64,000 nt of DNA from Schistosoma mansoni (GCF_000237925.1 NC_031498.1:640015-704014), one strand, 5' to 3'. Shown: positions 1 through 12,045, numbered from the stretch's first letter. Translations and numbers: made by a program. The notes: generated by a model from the sequence alone, not told the origin.

Positions 1-413
1 GAATAGTTTAAGAAAAAAAACTCAGAATCATATGATTTTCTACTGAAGTAATAAACCACTGAACGTTATCTTTATGTGAATTTAGAAATAACATTACGAA
101 AAGTACAATCTTTTTCATTGAGCTATCATTGTTTAGTCTCAGAAACTGACTAGAAATTTTACACTGACCTTAATAATCTCATATTTCTTTTCTTTTCTCT
201 CACGTCTGTCAAATATTCAGCATCATTATTATTAACTAACCGATCTGAACTGTTCACTTATGATTGATGATCGGTAGTTAGCATATGAGTAATATTTGAG
301 GTACAATGGGTTATTTTGAACCTTTGCTAACTGCATTCTCCTGGCAATGAGTTAGTTTATCTGTAAAAAAATGTAATATTTCTATATTCAATAACCATTA
401 TCAGCAAAAATGG

Positions 414-515
414 ATGGTAACTAGCAGTGAAATTCAGAACGTGCGTTTCGTCCTATTTAGGACTAGTCGCCTGGATACACCTGCATCGATGGGAGGATTC
501 AAACAAACAATAGAA
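414..515 (-). repeat. Family B (Sm-alpha-like) fragment
   Basis: A degenerate minus-strand copy of the hammerhead-bearing family B repeat. It keeps the end next to the ribozyme, the stem II region and part of the downstream tail (gattcaaacaaaca). The conserved core is altered, so the ribozyme should be dead. Confidence 0.7.
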
Positions 516-715
516 AATGACAATAATCATTGTCTTTGAATATTTTCAAGTAACTGGATTCATACAAAACTGAAATAATATACCATATAATAAAAAACTT
601 TTATCCTATACTCATTAGTACTAATGATATTTTCTGAAAACTAAATAAATCGAAATAGCCATTTGTTTTCCAGCATGTTATCGTACGATCATTTTAGATG
701 ATTATGAAAAGATCT

Positions 716-1133
716 GAAATGGGTTTTATGGAGATTTCAGTATTTTCATACTTGAAATCATAAGTCAATTGAAACTAGACCACCAGGGAAAACTTGGAAG
801 CACTGGAAGGCCGTTTCGTCTTATTATGGGACTATTCAACTGTGTGCATTCACGATCCCGCCTAGCGAGATTCGAACTCAGGACTTATCAGTCTCGCGCC
901 AGAGCACTTAACCACTACACCACTGAGCCGGCATCTAGTGGTGTTAATGTCTAACTTTAACTAATCCATGAAGTTGAGCAACCATTCATCAATTGTCTTC
1001 AGTGAGTTGATATCTCACAACATCGTGGATGCGCACTACTGAGGAGTCCCATAATAGGACGAAATGGCCGTCTAATGCTTCCACATTTTCCATGGTGGAC
1101 TAGCTTTGATTGACTCATGATTTCAACTATGAA
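716..1133. repeat. Family A fold-back repeat with target-site duplication
   Basis: The left arm is a minus-strand family A unit (tail, ribozyme region, tRNA-like region, 5' part). The right arm is a plus-strand ribozyme region and tail. The whole palindromic unit is bracketed by 15/16 matching bases, gattatgaaaagatct at 700-715 and gattatgaaaaggtct at 1134-1149. This shows that both arms arrived in one integration. Confidence 0.8.
1033..1078 (+). ncRNA. Hammerhead ribozyme, family A
   Basis: Type I hammerhead layout. Stem I arms are gcacta and taatgc with one mismatch, the core is CTGAGGA, stem II is GTCC/GGAC around loop CATAATA, then GAAA and a GTC cleavage triplet. It is in the right arm of the fold-back at 716-1133; the left-arm ribozyme (about 801-846) has a mutated core. 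Confidence 0.65.
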
Positions 1134-1880
1134 GATTATGAAAAGGTCTAATTTGGTATACAATCAAATAAATTCACTCGTAAATCCCACAATGAATAAC
1201 AACCCTTCCTTAAAGTTTTAGATACACCTTGTTGATGAATGCCAACTACCATACGATTCATGTCATGACTTGTTTTATTAATTACCTTAAACCATCTATT
1301 CATTAAACATAATTCCATGTTTTCAATTACAAATATTTCATTAAGTTATCCATCATGTAATGTAAACTACCTGATGACAATATATACATAGATAGATGTA
1401 ACAGTCCTTATAGTAAAAAGTATTACATCATTTCATTGCAATGTATGGTATTACTTTCATTGTTTATATTTTATTGTGTCATTTAATTTATTGATTTGTA
1501 CAAACGGAGTAACCTTGAGTACCTTCATTTTTTTTGTAAAAGAAAAAAAACAGCATTGCAATGAAAACTATGTATATTACTGAAAATGAAATATGTATAG
1601 TTTAATAACATACCATAATATATAGATAGTACTGTCACCTAAATGTAATATCAACAATAAGATAGAATATTGTTGACAAATATAAATCAGTAGTTCATAT
1701 AGAAATCAGTAGAGTTTATTAACATTTCTGAATCCCATACGCTGTTGATACTCCAGTGAAAAACACTAACAAACAAACAAACAAAACGTGTTCAGTAACC
1801 TTTTTAAAAATGAACTTGGAAGTATGAGGTGTTTTTTGGTTTGTTTGTTGCCTTATTTTAAACAAAATAATTTCAAAAGA

Positions 1881-2074
1881 GGTTTTATGGAGATTTCAGT
1901 ATTTTCATAGTTGAAATCATGAGTTAATTGAAGCTAGACCAGCAAGGAAAACTTGGAAGTATTGGACGGCTGTTTCGTCCTATTGTGGGACTTCTCAGCA
2001 GTGAGCATCCACGATCTCGCCTCACGAGATTCGAACCCAGGACCTACCAGTATCGTGCAAGAGCATTTAACCGA
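1881..2074 (-). repeat. Family A repeat, truncated
   Basis: Minus-strand family A copy running from the tail (tctccataaaacc type end) through the ribozyme into the tRNA-like B-box region, where it stops. The ribozyme core reads CTGAGAA instead of CTGANGA, so it should not cleave. Confidence 0.75.
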
Positions 2075-2152
2075 AAAATTCACATAATCTTAAATCATCA
2101 ATGTGAATAAATTTAGTACTCTAATCAGTTTTCAATAGTAAGTTGTAATAAG

Positions 2153-2387
2153 CAAAGATGGATAGGGGGTAGCAGTGGAATAAAGGATGCGCGTTTCGTC
2201 CTATTTGGGACTCATCAGCTGGATGTACCTTCATCTCAGAGTTGATGTTTACTCTGGGACTCGAGCTCAGTACCTTCCGCTTCAAACGTCTTCACGTCAT
2301 CCACTCATCTACTGAGTCCTGATAGTCACTTGCTTGTGCAATCGAGTGAAGTTTAAATTCACTTAGTATAACATTCTACCTATTTGT
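2153..2387 (-). repeat. Family B repeat (Sm-alpha-like)
   Basis: Minus-strand copy with a defined 3' terminus (gcaaagatgg on the plus strand), the hammerhead region, the tRNA-like body and the 5' region ending near aattcacttag. The ribozyme region at about 2179-2226 has the canonical CTGATGA core and an ATC cleavage triplet, but the stem I arms match in only about 4 of 6 positions. Confidence 0.8.
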
Positions 2388-3047
2388 AGTTTTTTTTTTT
2401 TTTGAAATAAGCATGTTTACAAGTATTACAAACTATTTTTGTTGATGTTTTGGGGGGGAAGTTGAATAGTTAGCGAAACAGTGGTTATATATATATATAC
2501 ATTTTTTTAAAAGAAAAACAAAACATAAATCTACAATTTGTTTAAACAAAACATAAATCTACAATTTGTTTAACACAGGAAACAGAATACTTTCCAAGGT
2601 AACACATAAGTTATTCGGTTATTTGACAATTAACTAAATCATAACCTAATCTAATAAGACAATGGAAGTGCTAAATATTTTGTTTTTGTTTTTGTTGCTA
2701 CAATCCATTACAATTATGAAACTATCAATAATTTTGGTGTAGGTAATGACTAAGAATTTAAGGGGGAGAAGACGAAAAAACACATTCATTAACCATTCTT
2801 TAAACATATACATGTCATCATTATGATATACTTAAGGTTTATCTCTATGATGTAGAGATCAATCTATTTGATAAATTATTTGGCAATAGTAATGATACTT
2901 ATAGATTCATAACTTTCACAGTTTGATACGAGGCTTTATTGATAATAAACTTTATATTATGTAATAATGATTACATAATAGTAAATTTTGATACTTTTTT
3001 TTAAGTTCATAATACCTAACTGATATTTTTCATAGATCAAAAATAGT

Positions 3048-3345
3048 TTTCAGAAGGGGTTTTGTGAAGATTTAGTATTTTCATAGTTGAAAACGTGAGT
3101 CGGCCGTCCAATGCTTCCAGGTTTTCCATGGTGGTCTAGCTTCAATTGACTCACGCTTTCAACTATGAAAGTACTAAATCTCCACAAAACCTCTTCTGAT
3201 AATTAATATAATCCTATGCTCACTAGTGACTGACCGAGAAGTACATCCAGGAGTTCTAGTGAGAAGTAGTGACCATTGGAGTTCAAACCACGTCTATTGT
3301 CAGATAGGAACTCACTGAAGACAATTGGCGAACGGTCAGTCAAAT
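3048..3345. repeat. Family A fold-back plus head-to-tail junction
   Basis: A short minus-strand tail is followed directly by the plus-strand tail (ggttttccatggtggtctag to ctccacaaaacc), forming a hairpin. Then, in the same orientation, comes the 5' end of a second unit (ctcactagtgactgac). The tail-to-5'-end joint matches that at 7.1, 45.6 and 54.9 kb. The ribozyme core itself is lost. Confidence 0.7.
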
Positions 3346-3418
3346 AAATAAAGGAAAAAGCTAGTTATCAAAACATGACTGTATTTATTTAAAAGATTAA
3401 AGTGAACAAATGTTTTTC

Positions 3419-3684
3419 TAGAAGGGGGTTTTGTGGAGATTTTAGTAATTTTATATATAGTTGAAATCATCGTAGATTAGTTGAAGTTAGACATTAACAC
3501 CGTTAGATGCCAGCTCAGTGGTCTAGTGTTTAAGCACTTGCGCGCGAGACCGATAGATCCTGAGTTCGAATCCCGCGAGGCGGGATCGTAAATGCGCACT
3601 GCTGAGGAGTTCCAAACTAGGACGGAATGGTTTTCCATAGTGGTCTAGCTTCAATTGGCTCATGATCTCAACTATATATAAAAT
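3419..3684. repeat. Family A fold-back with tRNA-like region
   Basis: A minus-strand tail is joined to a plus-strand unit. The plus unit has a tRNA-like region (A-box-like ctcagtggtc, B-box gagttcgaatc) and a ribozyme remnant beginning CTGAGGAG, but the second half of the core is deleted or altered. Confidence 0.7.
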
Positions 3685-4169
3685 GATTACAATGATTACA
3701 AAATAACATTGTTGAAGCTATTGGGATCCATGTTCACGAACTAACCTTTGCATTTAAAGAAAGCCTTTACAATTTCTTTCTCTCTATCTTGGATATCGAT
3801 ATTAAAGATAGTTTTAGTGGAACTTTGATGAATCACCTACTATAGAAAAATTATTCATACGCCTTCACAAATCCTTCTAATTTGTATTTTTTTACACATT
3901 CCGTCCCTTGATTCTTACATAGCTACTATAAAACTGACCTTTCATCATAATACTGTGCTAATTAATTTTCAATATTATGTAACCTAGCAACTGTCTGGTT
4001 TATTTTTCATTCTTTCAATTATTCAGTATTATTTTAGAATCATAGTGAAACTATATGATTAATTACGTAACCCAATTACTCAATGAGTATTACTTCATTG
4101 CGGCAAAACATATATATATATATATATCAGTGTAGGGTCATGGTGGAAAACTGATTAAAAAGAGAATTT

Positions 4170-4500
4170 TTCATAGTTGAAAGCGTGAGTCAATTGAAGC
4201 TAGACCACCATGGAAAACCTGGAAACACTGGACGGCCGTTTCGTCCTATTATGGGACTCCTCAGCAGTGCGCATCCACGAACCCGCTCTCGTGAGATTCG
4301 AACCCAGGACCTACCAGTCTCAAGCCGAAGCCCTTAACCGATAGACCACTGAGCTGGCATCCAAGGGTGTTAATGTCTAACTTCAAACAATCCACGAAAT
4401 TGAGCAACCATTCACCAATCGTCTGCAGTGAGTTCCTATCTCACAACAGACGTGGTTTTGAACTCCACTGGTCACTGCTTCTCACTAGAGCTCCTAGAAT
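4170..4500 (-). repeat. Family A repeat, long copy
   Basis: A well preserved minus-strand copy. Reading on the minus strand it has the 5' part (ctctagtgagaagcagtg), a spacer, the tRNA-like region, the hammerhead and the tail. An open frame over part of it is a shadow and not a gene. Confidence 0.8.
4225..4270 (-). ncRNA. Hammerhead ribozyme, family A, intact core
   Basis: On the minus strand all core elements are present. Stem I is gcactg with cagtgt (6 pairs including one G-U), then CTGAGGA, stem II GTCC/GGAC with loop CATAATA, GAAA, the self-complementary CGGCCG stem III segment and the GTC cleavage triplet. This is one of the best copies in the window. Confidence 0.8.
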
Positions 4501-4979
4501 TCTTGACTCTGTTCCTCTTCTAATTAAATGTCAAAATAGGAATTTTTCACCATATCTTTTAAAACATACAACATGGTCTATATAATCATGACACTTTCTC
4601 TGGAACTAGACTTTTTATAGACAATGAGGAGTGTTAAGATACTTACATAACGGAGAATATGGTCTATATAATTGGGAATTTTAGGTAACGATGGACAGTA
4701 ATATACTGGTTGACTCCCTTGTATTCTTTAATTTTCAAACTGTATCTTTTGCAGACCCTAGAATAATTAAACACTGTAATCATCACATAGACAAAACGCT
4801 CTGATCAACTGCAATGAGAATAAATATAAATAAGTTTTTTCATTGTCAAAACTGTAGAACTAACGATCGTAGCAGTACATTATTATTTTGGTTTGTCTGT
4901 AAAACCAAAGCATATCTCGTTTATTTGTTTACTAACTAATATGATACATTAGAGTACTAAATAAAAGTTTGAAATTTAT

Positions 4980-5272
4980 TTTAACAGTTGAATTCATGAG
5001 TCGATCTAACCTTGACCATGATTGAAAACCTGAAAGCACTAGACGTCCATTTCGTCCGAGAACGGATTTCTAAAAAAGTGCACACCCACGATCTCTCACA
5101 TGGGACTCGAACTCAGGGCCGGGGTCGTGGATAAGCAGTGCCGAAGAGTCCCATACTAAGACAAAATGGCAGTACAATGCTTCCAGGTTTTCCATGGTTG
5201 TCTAGCTCAGATCAACTCATAGATTCAACCATTAAAATTACTACAATCTCCACAAACCCCTATTCTGAAATA
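4980..5272. repeat. Family A fold-back, old
   Basis: The minus-strand arm (tail, ribozyme remnant, B-box remnant) and the plus-strand arm (ribozyme remnant, tail ending ctccacaaaccccta) face each other around position 5120. Both ribozyme cores are heavily mutated. Confidence 0.6.
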
Positions 5273-5689
5273 TATTTATTTTTGTATAAGACTAGAATTC
5301 AATAATCACTTGACATCAATCAGAAATGATTAATTTTGCAATACTGTGTTGTAAATTATCCGTGGATTCTGTAATGTGCAAATCATGAATGTAATATACA
5401 ATGAAAAGGCTCCAAATAAGTGCAAGAATCTAGTTATTAAGTCAACTTGTTTTTTCAAATATTTACTTCAAACTACATTGTAATCAACTCTCTAATATAA
5501 GTGTACAAATTCATAGAATATAATTCATTTATTCTGTTTCAAGGCTCCCCATATATCTTTCATATATCTTCCTCAACTTTAATAACTGAATTACATTAAG
5601 TTTTTAATTCACATCATGTCTCTGGAACTAGACTTTTTATAGATAATGAGAAGCGTTAAGATACTTACATAACGGAGACTATCTATAGC

Positions 5690-6100
5690 TTAACATCAGG
5701 AACTTGAAGATATTGTGTTCTCTTAGATGAATTGACTAACTATAAAGCTGTCATTACCTTTCCCAATAACATCATCAGCACATGTTTCAAAAAGAATTAG
5801 ACTGTTGAAATTTTGTTCACAGTTGACTAACAACTTATTCTAAGATAGTGGTTGGAGTTAATCAACAGGGACCGAATCTGTCAGGGAGCATCATTTCCTT
5901 CAAGATTACAGTTACACCATACTGACGAGTGTCAAATAACACGAAACCTAGGTCAAGGATTTCCTGTTCGCTACCTCCAACCACCATCTTATCTCAACAT
6001 AGTACACACAATGTCGAGTCACTTAGACTAATGGTTACATTGCAACTTGGTCGATAGGATTCTATCTGCACTAACAAGGACTTGACATATCTGAAGACAA
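5690..6100 (+). repeat. Unclassified repeat with a hammerhead-like core
   Basis: This stretch has no coding sequence that I can support and a higher GC content than its surroundings. It contains a hammerhead-like core at 5931-5955. I do not recognise the element; its ends are a guess. Confidence 0.35.
5931..5955 (+). ncRNA. Hammerhead-like core, third type
   Basis: The core CTGACGA is followed by stem II GTGT/ACAC around loop CAAATA, then GAAA, the self-complementary CCTAGG and a GTC triplet. The loop is identical to that of family B, while stem II has changed on both sides from GTCC/GGAC. Adjacent stem I pairing is poor, so activity is doubtful. Confidence 0.5.
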
Positions 6101-6184
6101 TAAGAGTTTATTTTAGCTAATCTTATGCTTTTCTTCATTTTGTAAATCATTATTTATTAAATAAAAATAATATATATTTGTAAT

Positions 6185-6285
6185 ATCCCAATGAGTAGAA
6201 AAATGAAACTTTCTAACGTTTCGTAACTCAGTGTAAGCCACTTCTTCAGAGAATAAATCATTCATTAAATTATTCATTAGTTCTA
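6185..6285 (-). repeat. Retroelement end with hammerhead-like core
   Basis: Minus-strand copy of a sequence that recurs at 7485-7560. Both carry a CTGAAGA core, a GAAAC segment and a shared end (atttttctactcattggga). The layout resembles the minimal type I hammerheads known in Penelope-like elements; assignment to that group is inference. Confidence 0.45.
6209..6255 (-). ncRNA. Minimal hammerhead-like motif, Penelope-like type
   Basis: Stem I ttct/agaa (4 bp) flanks a CTGAAGA core. Stem II is GTGG/TTAC with G-U pairs, followed by GAAAC and a GTT triplet with the very short self-complementary ACGT in the stem III position. All conserved core positions are met. Confidence 0.45.
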
Positions 6286-6814
6286 TTAAATACAAAAAAG
6301 AAACATCATGCTTATTTCATTGTTAGATTATGTTTTATTAATTAAGTTTATTTGCATTGGTCTTACAAGATACTAAAAAATGTGATCTTCAAATGTATCC
6401 TACCAAGAACAAATTCAATAATTACATATATATCTATATTACGTAATAAACGACCAAATGGATGTAATTAATTAGTTTTTCTTTCTTATTTTTGTTTAAT
6501 TAACATAATCCGCCAATTTTAATTGAATTAATAAAGTTCACTAGGGAATTTCGCCAAAATTTTCTTTTATTCTAAAATCACTTTCTTTTTCTTCATGTAT
6601 CTTTCTTATTTCTATCATCATTTGGATTGGTGATTTAGGCAGCCATATGAATCAGTAATAATAATTTAAAAGTTAATACATAGAATCTTTAAAATGTAAA
6701 CTTGTCATTAAAGATAGATAAATCATTTAGATGTTAGAAACTAGTAAGCGGTTGATTACAAATGACTACAAGGCTACAAATATACTTTTTTATATTTTAA
6801 TCGAATCTCCACTT

Positions 6815-7395
6815 TATGAATGAACCTGGAAGCACTGAACGGTCGTTTTGTCCTATTGTGGGACTCCATAGCAGTGCGTATCCACAGTCAGGCCTCGCGA
6901 GATTCGAACGTAGGACCTTCGGTCTCGCGCGCGAACGCTTAACCTCTAGATCACTGAGCCAGCGTCTAGTGGTGTTAATGTCTAACTTCAACCAATCTAC
7001 GAAATTGCACCACCGTCCACCATTGTCTTCAGTGAGTGACCATCTCACAACGGACACAGTTGAACTCCACTGGTAATAGTTTCTCACTAGAACTCCAAGA
7101 AATACCTCTTGAAGTCAGTCACTATCGTACCCATTATCATTATTCTTAGAAAGGGAGTTTTGTTGAGATTGTAGTAATTTATTAGTTGAACTCATCAGTC
7201 AATCTAAGCTAGACCACCACCGGTAGCCCTGGGTTCGAATCTTGAGAGAGGGATTGTGGATGCACACTGCTAATGAGTCCCATGCTAGAAAAAAACGGTC
7301 GTCCAATGCTTCAAGGTTTTCACTAATGGTCTATGTTATATTGACTCTTGAATTCAATTATTAAAATACTACAATTTCCACAAAACCCCCTTTTT
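6815..7395. repeat. Family A compound repeat (tandem plus fold-back)
   Basis: A long minus-strand unit (ribozyme, tRNA-like region, 5' part) continues at about 7110-7150 into the tail of a second minus-strand unit. This reproduces the head-to-tail junction seen elsewhere. That tail then folds back into a plus-strand arm with a B-box, a ribozyme remnant and a tail ending at ccacaaaaccccc. The ribozyme cores are altered. Confidence 0.7.
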
Positions 7396-7407
7396 AAAAT
7401 ATATTCT

Positions 7408-7562
7408 TGTTATATTCCAATGAATAGAAAAATTGTATATCTAACTTTTCATCTAAACCTGTGTTAATTTAATGTCGGTTATTTATTTACTCTGAAGAAT
7501 CGACCTACATTAAGTCACGAAACGTCAGAAATATAATTTTTCTACTCATTGGGATATAAAAA
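7408..7562. repeat. Fold-back element with about 35-bp inverted ends
   Basis: The ends ttatattccaatgaatag and, reversed, ttatatcccaatgagtag form an imperfect inverted repeat. The interior carries the same hammerhead-like sequence as 6209-6255. Confidence 0.55.
7485..7535 (+). ncRNA. Minimal hammerhead-like motif, Penelope-like type
   Basis: CTGAAGA core, GAAAC and a GTC cleavage triplet. Stem I pairs at about four of six positions and stem II is weak (gac/gtc with an internal loop). It is a second copy of the type seen at 6209-6255. Confidence 0.4.
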
Positions 7563-7765
7563 CAAAAAAAATATATTTATTATGAACTCTCTACTCAATT
7601 TATTTGAAACTATTAAGGTCGACCTAGGTATGGATACCAATAATGATGAATGTTATTCAAATAGAAAAAGCAAATCTAGTTTTCATAAATTCAGGTAAAA
7701 AAAACTTAATGTACAATTATCATTAAAGTAGTCTGTGAATTTCGATAGTAATTCATTTAATAATA

Positions 7766-7862
7766 CTGAGGAGTCTCACAATAGGACGAAACAGCCGTCC
7801 AGTGCTTCCATGTTTTCCTTGGTGGTCTAGCTTCAAATAACTCATGATTTCAACTATATATA
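7766..7862 (+). repeat. Family A 5'-truncated copy
   Basis: It starts inside the ribozyme and runs to the tail. The core (CTGAGGA, stem II, GAAA, GTC) is intact but the 5' arm of stem I is missing. An imperfect 11-bp direct repeat (aataatactga and aataatacaga) may be the target-site duplication. Confidence 0.65.
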
Positions 7863-7869
7863 AAATAAT

Positions 7870-10675
7870 ACAGATTTAGTTAAATTGCTATAGTTGACTA
7901 GAACATTTAATGACCATTGGTGATATGAGTCACATTTTGCGAAAACAATACACTAAGTACTGTATAATCAGGCATATTTTGTTGTTGTTTTTTTCTCTCA
8001 AAATGGAGAGCGATTTCATTACTGTCAACTAATTATCATCATCTGAAACAACTTGAGGCAGATAATCGTTTTGTTTTTTTTTTGGCAAAAAACGGATAAA
8101 ATCTCTTTAAGGAAATTCCTCGACTGTTTAAGTGTCCACTATTAAACGATGTTCTATCACTTACCATGAATAGTTCTTAAAGTAGTCTCATTTTTACTAT
8201 GAATGGTTACTTCATTTAATCGTTTTTATTAACCACTTATGTTGCATAATAGTACTAAAACAGAACTAATGTAAAAATAAAAAAATTCATGATATAGCTA
8301 CTTACAATATGGGTACTTATTAACTAAGAAAGTCTTTTAAGTATATTGTGTACAATAGTTGGTATTAATCGAATAAAATCCCCGTCTATTAATTCAGTAG
8401 GTATAAACTATACACTTTGAACTATTACGCAACCTTCTTTAAATGTTTTAAGTCTCAGATTACCTCATAAAGCTACTTTTATGAATATTTTGACCGTGTT
8501 CATTCTTCAGGTTACATAAAATTACATATGACATACAGTATATTGCAAATATGTGTTCATACATCTAAATTATACAGTGCCTAATCACCTTTAATGAACA
8601 TGATATTCATGATGAAAAACTTACAAGTCCAAATAGACGGAGTTGGTTTAGGCAAAATGCACCAGTATCCCGAAGTGAAAATATCGTGAGTTAGACACTA
8701 GAAAAACGTACATTACCTTGGGTCTTCATCACTTTAATTTCTTGACAATTTTAGTATGTGGTGAGAGTCTTAAGAATCCTATTAATTTAAGTTATGAACT
8801 GCTTAACAGCTGAAATGTGATAGAACAGTTTAGGAAAGCTATTGTTTCAAAAAATTATAAGAGGTAGATTTGTTTTCAGAGAATAGCACTCCGTGATTGA
8901 CTGGTGTAACACAGCTCTAGAACGCGAAATCGGTTACTAATCGATATCCATTCTCCATGAAACATCCTTGAAAAATCATTAAAAGTCTACTAACTTACGT
9001 AGCTATGCAGCCTTTATTCATTTTATGTTGACACTTAGTCACGCACACCTTCACTATTGTCAGAATCTAAGGATTCTTCAAAAGGTGATTCGGATGTGAC
9101 ATAATAACAAATAATCTTCAGATGAAAAATAAGGTTACTGTAAAGTAAAATTATCAGAAGAACATTGGAAGAAGGTTACAAGTGTAGACTGCATAAAAAT
9201 CTCTTCACATGTACCTCTTGGTTCAAATCGAAGAAGATTATATTTTAAAGGCTATAAAAGCTGAGCTTCCATTTCCAGAAACTTTCTTTGGCAAGTAGTT
9301 GAAAAAGTGACAAATTATCCTATGGAAATTCTCAGGTGAACTCTATTTAGTATTCCATTATAAGGTAAGGCTCACTTGTCTTCCACATCAACGCAAATGA
9401 ATTCAGATTCGAAATACAGAATACTGAAATCTACATATGGACATCAAGCCATATATTTAAATACTAACATCAATTTGACGCTAACCACAACGAACTGATT
9501 ATAGAGGTCAGTGCTCCTTATATCAACCTAGACAAAAGATGTTCCTACTGATCCGTTTATCCAATTTAGGAAGCTACGTTTCTAGAAATTGCTATTGAAT
9601 TCTTTGTATACAGTCGTGGACACAATGTTTAAACAAGAAATTAGGACACAAGTAGTATGAAAACGTGTTTTTGTGAATCGTGTACCTGTAAAAATTGAAA
9701 CTGGTGTAGTGATAAATGAAGTAAAGTAAGAATCAGTATGGAAGGCTAGATTGGATAAGAAAAGTAATAAATAGGCAGTCACTCGTAGTCTGCCTCACGG
9801 ATGTAGGTATAAAGATTAAATAGATATTATGAATCTTTGTCATGTTATTCAATTAGTAGTCTTAATCTACAGTAACTGGCTGGAATGATGTGACTGTTCA
9901 ACTTAAAAGATCTGATGTGGAAGTCATACCATCAAACGATTTTTTAGACTGACATTCTTTAACTGATGGTCAGTCTAGGCTGTTACTTCGGTACTTTTAG
10001 GTGATATGAAGAATTTTGCCGGTGAAATGATCTATTGAATAGAATAGATCAACAACAACTAATAAACATAAGCTAGAAATTCTCTTCCAATAAAACCGGA
10101 AGCGCATCATGAGCTTTATGGCCTTATAGTGTGAAAGTTTGTGAAAGAGGGAGACAGTGAAAATTACAAGGCCTTTTCTGCATAGGCTGAATCAAATCGT
10201 TTTCTTAAAATAACTACTCCTGTAGTTCTTGCTAATATTCAAAACCTCTCACAAGAGTAGTTGTCGGTTCTTCGTTGAGCCTCAAGAGCAGGAAAAATGT
10301 GCCATAGTTGAATGTCGGACCGCCACATCTAGCTCATTTCATAATTATTTCGAGTATCTTTGGAGCTCACACTGGTGCTACTCACATGCAGTGACTCTCC
10401 TTAAATGAAGTAAGTGTTTGATTGAGCACTTAAGGCAATTCCTCTGAAGCTATGGTTTTCTGTTGAGGCTAATTAAAACGGCTTTGTGAATAGTTCATTT
10501 TATATTTACGATAATCACCGGCTTATAACGATATCCATCCTGGAGTTTTTAAAGTATGATCCAGATACCCTCTAATTATGAGGTAGATCATTTTACTGTA
10601 ACAAAGGGAAAGTATTTTTCCACAGTGCATAGTCAGTGACCATGTCAATAACCATACATCACATCTTAGTTTGTT
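7870..10675. other. AT-rich spacer, nothing supported
   Basis: I see no convincing exon, RNA gene or recognisable repeat here. Short open frames occur on both strands but lack splice sites or protein-like composition. The right part could be the eroded 5' half of the LINE that follows, but I could not recognise endonuclease motifs. Confidence 0.4.
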
Positions 10676-10679
10676 CTTG

Positions 10680-12045
10680 GTAATTTTAGTCCAAGAAGCA
10701 GAGATCTGAGCAAATGTGAGAATTATAAGAGCATTAGTTTGTTATAAGTACCAGGAAAAGTTTTCAACTGAGTGCTGCTGAATCGGATGAAAGACGCAGT
10801 AGACGCCGAACTTCGGGATCATCAGGCTGGATTCCGTAAGGATCGGTCGTGCACAGACCAGATTGCGACACTACGGATCATCGTTGAACAATCAGTTGAG
10901 TGGAACTCATCACTATACGTCAACTTCATTGACTATGAGAAGGCGTTTGACAGCGTGGACAGGTGAACATTATGGAAACTTCTTCGACACTATGGAGTTC
11001 CTGAAAAGATTGTCAAAAATATCCAGAACTCATATAACGGACTACAGTGCAAAGTGGTGCATGGAGAACAGCTGACAGATGTATTTCCAGTAGGAACCAG
11101 TGTCAGACAAGGCTGTCTACTCTCTCCCTTCCTCTTTCTTCTGGTGATTGACTGGATTATGAAGACTTCGACATCTGAGGCTAAACACGGAATACAATGG
11201 ACATCTCTGAATCAATTAGACGATTCGGACTCCACAGATGACCTAGCCCTCCTATCTCATACACACGAACAAATGCAGACGAAGACAGCAAACGTAGCAG
11301 CAGCCTCTACATCAATAGGCCTCAACATACACAAAGGAAAAAGCAAGATTCTCAAGTATAACATGGAGAGCACCAACTCAATCACACTTGATGGCGAAAC
11401 TCTGGAAGAGCTGGAGTCTCTCACGTACCTAAGAAGCATCGTTGATAAACAAGGAGGACCGGATGCAGACGTACAGGTGAGGATTGGCATTGCAAGGGCA
11501 CCATCTCTACAACTGAAGAACATAGGGGACTCAAAACAACTGTCAACTAACTTCAAATTGAGAATCTTGAATACGAACGTCAAGATAGTCCTACTGTACA
11601 GAGCTGAAATGTGGAGAACTACATCCATCGTCAAGAAGGTACAAGTATTTATAAACAGTTGTTTACGCAAAATACTCAACATTCACTGGCCGGATACCGT
11701 CAGTAACAGCGTTTTATGGGAGAGAACAAACCAGCTTCCAGCTGAAGAGGATATTAGGAAGAGACGTTGGAAGTGGATAAGTCATACATTAAGGAAACCA
11801 CCAATGTACATTACAAGGCAAGCCTTAACTTGGAATCCGGAAGGGAAGCGGAAAAGAGGAAGGCCAAAGAACACATTACGCCAGGAAATAGAAGCAGATA
11901 TGGAAAGGATGAATAGCAACTGGAAAGGACTGGAAAGGATTGCCCAGGACAGAGTTGGAGGGCGAATACTGGTGAGCGGCCTATGCTCCTCGACGAGGGG
12001 TAACAGGCGTAAGTAAGCAGTAGTTTACAGGGAGGCAAACGAGTT
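10680..12045 (+). mobile_element. RTE-like LINE, 3' half of ORF2, decayed
   Basis: Non-LTR retrotransposon reverse transcriptase. From about 10685 the frame reads PRSRDLSKCENY, then through HQAGFRKDRSCTDQIATLR, FIDYEKAFDSVDR and [20 protein letters not shown] to a C-terminal tail with [19 protein letters not shown] and [13 protein letters not shown]. These are standard RT motifs with the basic tail known from schistosome RTE-type LINEs. The frame is kept, but a TGA stop at 10964-10966 interrupts it (10772-10966 and 11054-12016 are in the same frame), with further stops upstream. The catalytic F/YADD box reads STDD (near DDLALLSHT), so the copy is dead. The endonuclease half is not visible. 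Its end lies about 550 bases upstream of the filamin start codon. Confidence 0.85.

Noticed and set aside
9582-9782. 66-codon minus-strand frame resembling a membrane peptide
   Set aside because: Low-complexity hydrophobic translation without splice sites or a family.
11257-12038. Minus-strand frames opposite the RTE-like LINE
   Set aside because: Shadows of the coding strand; hydrophobic antisense composition and no motifs.
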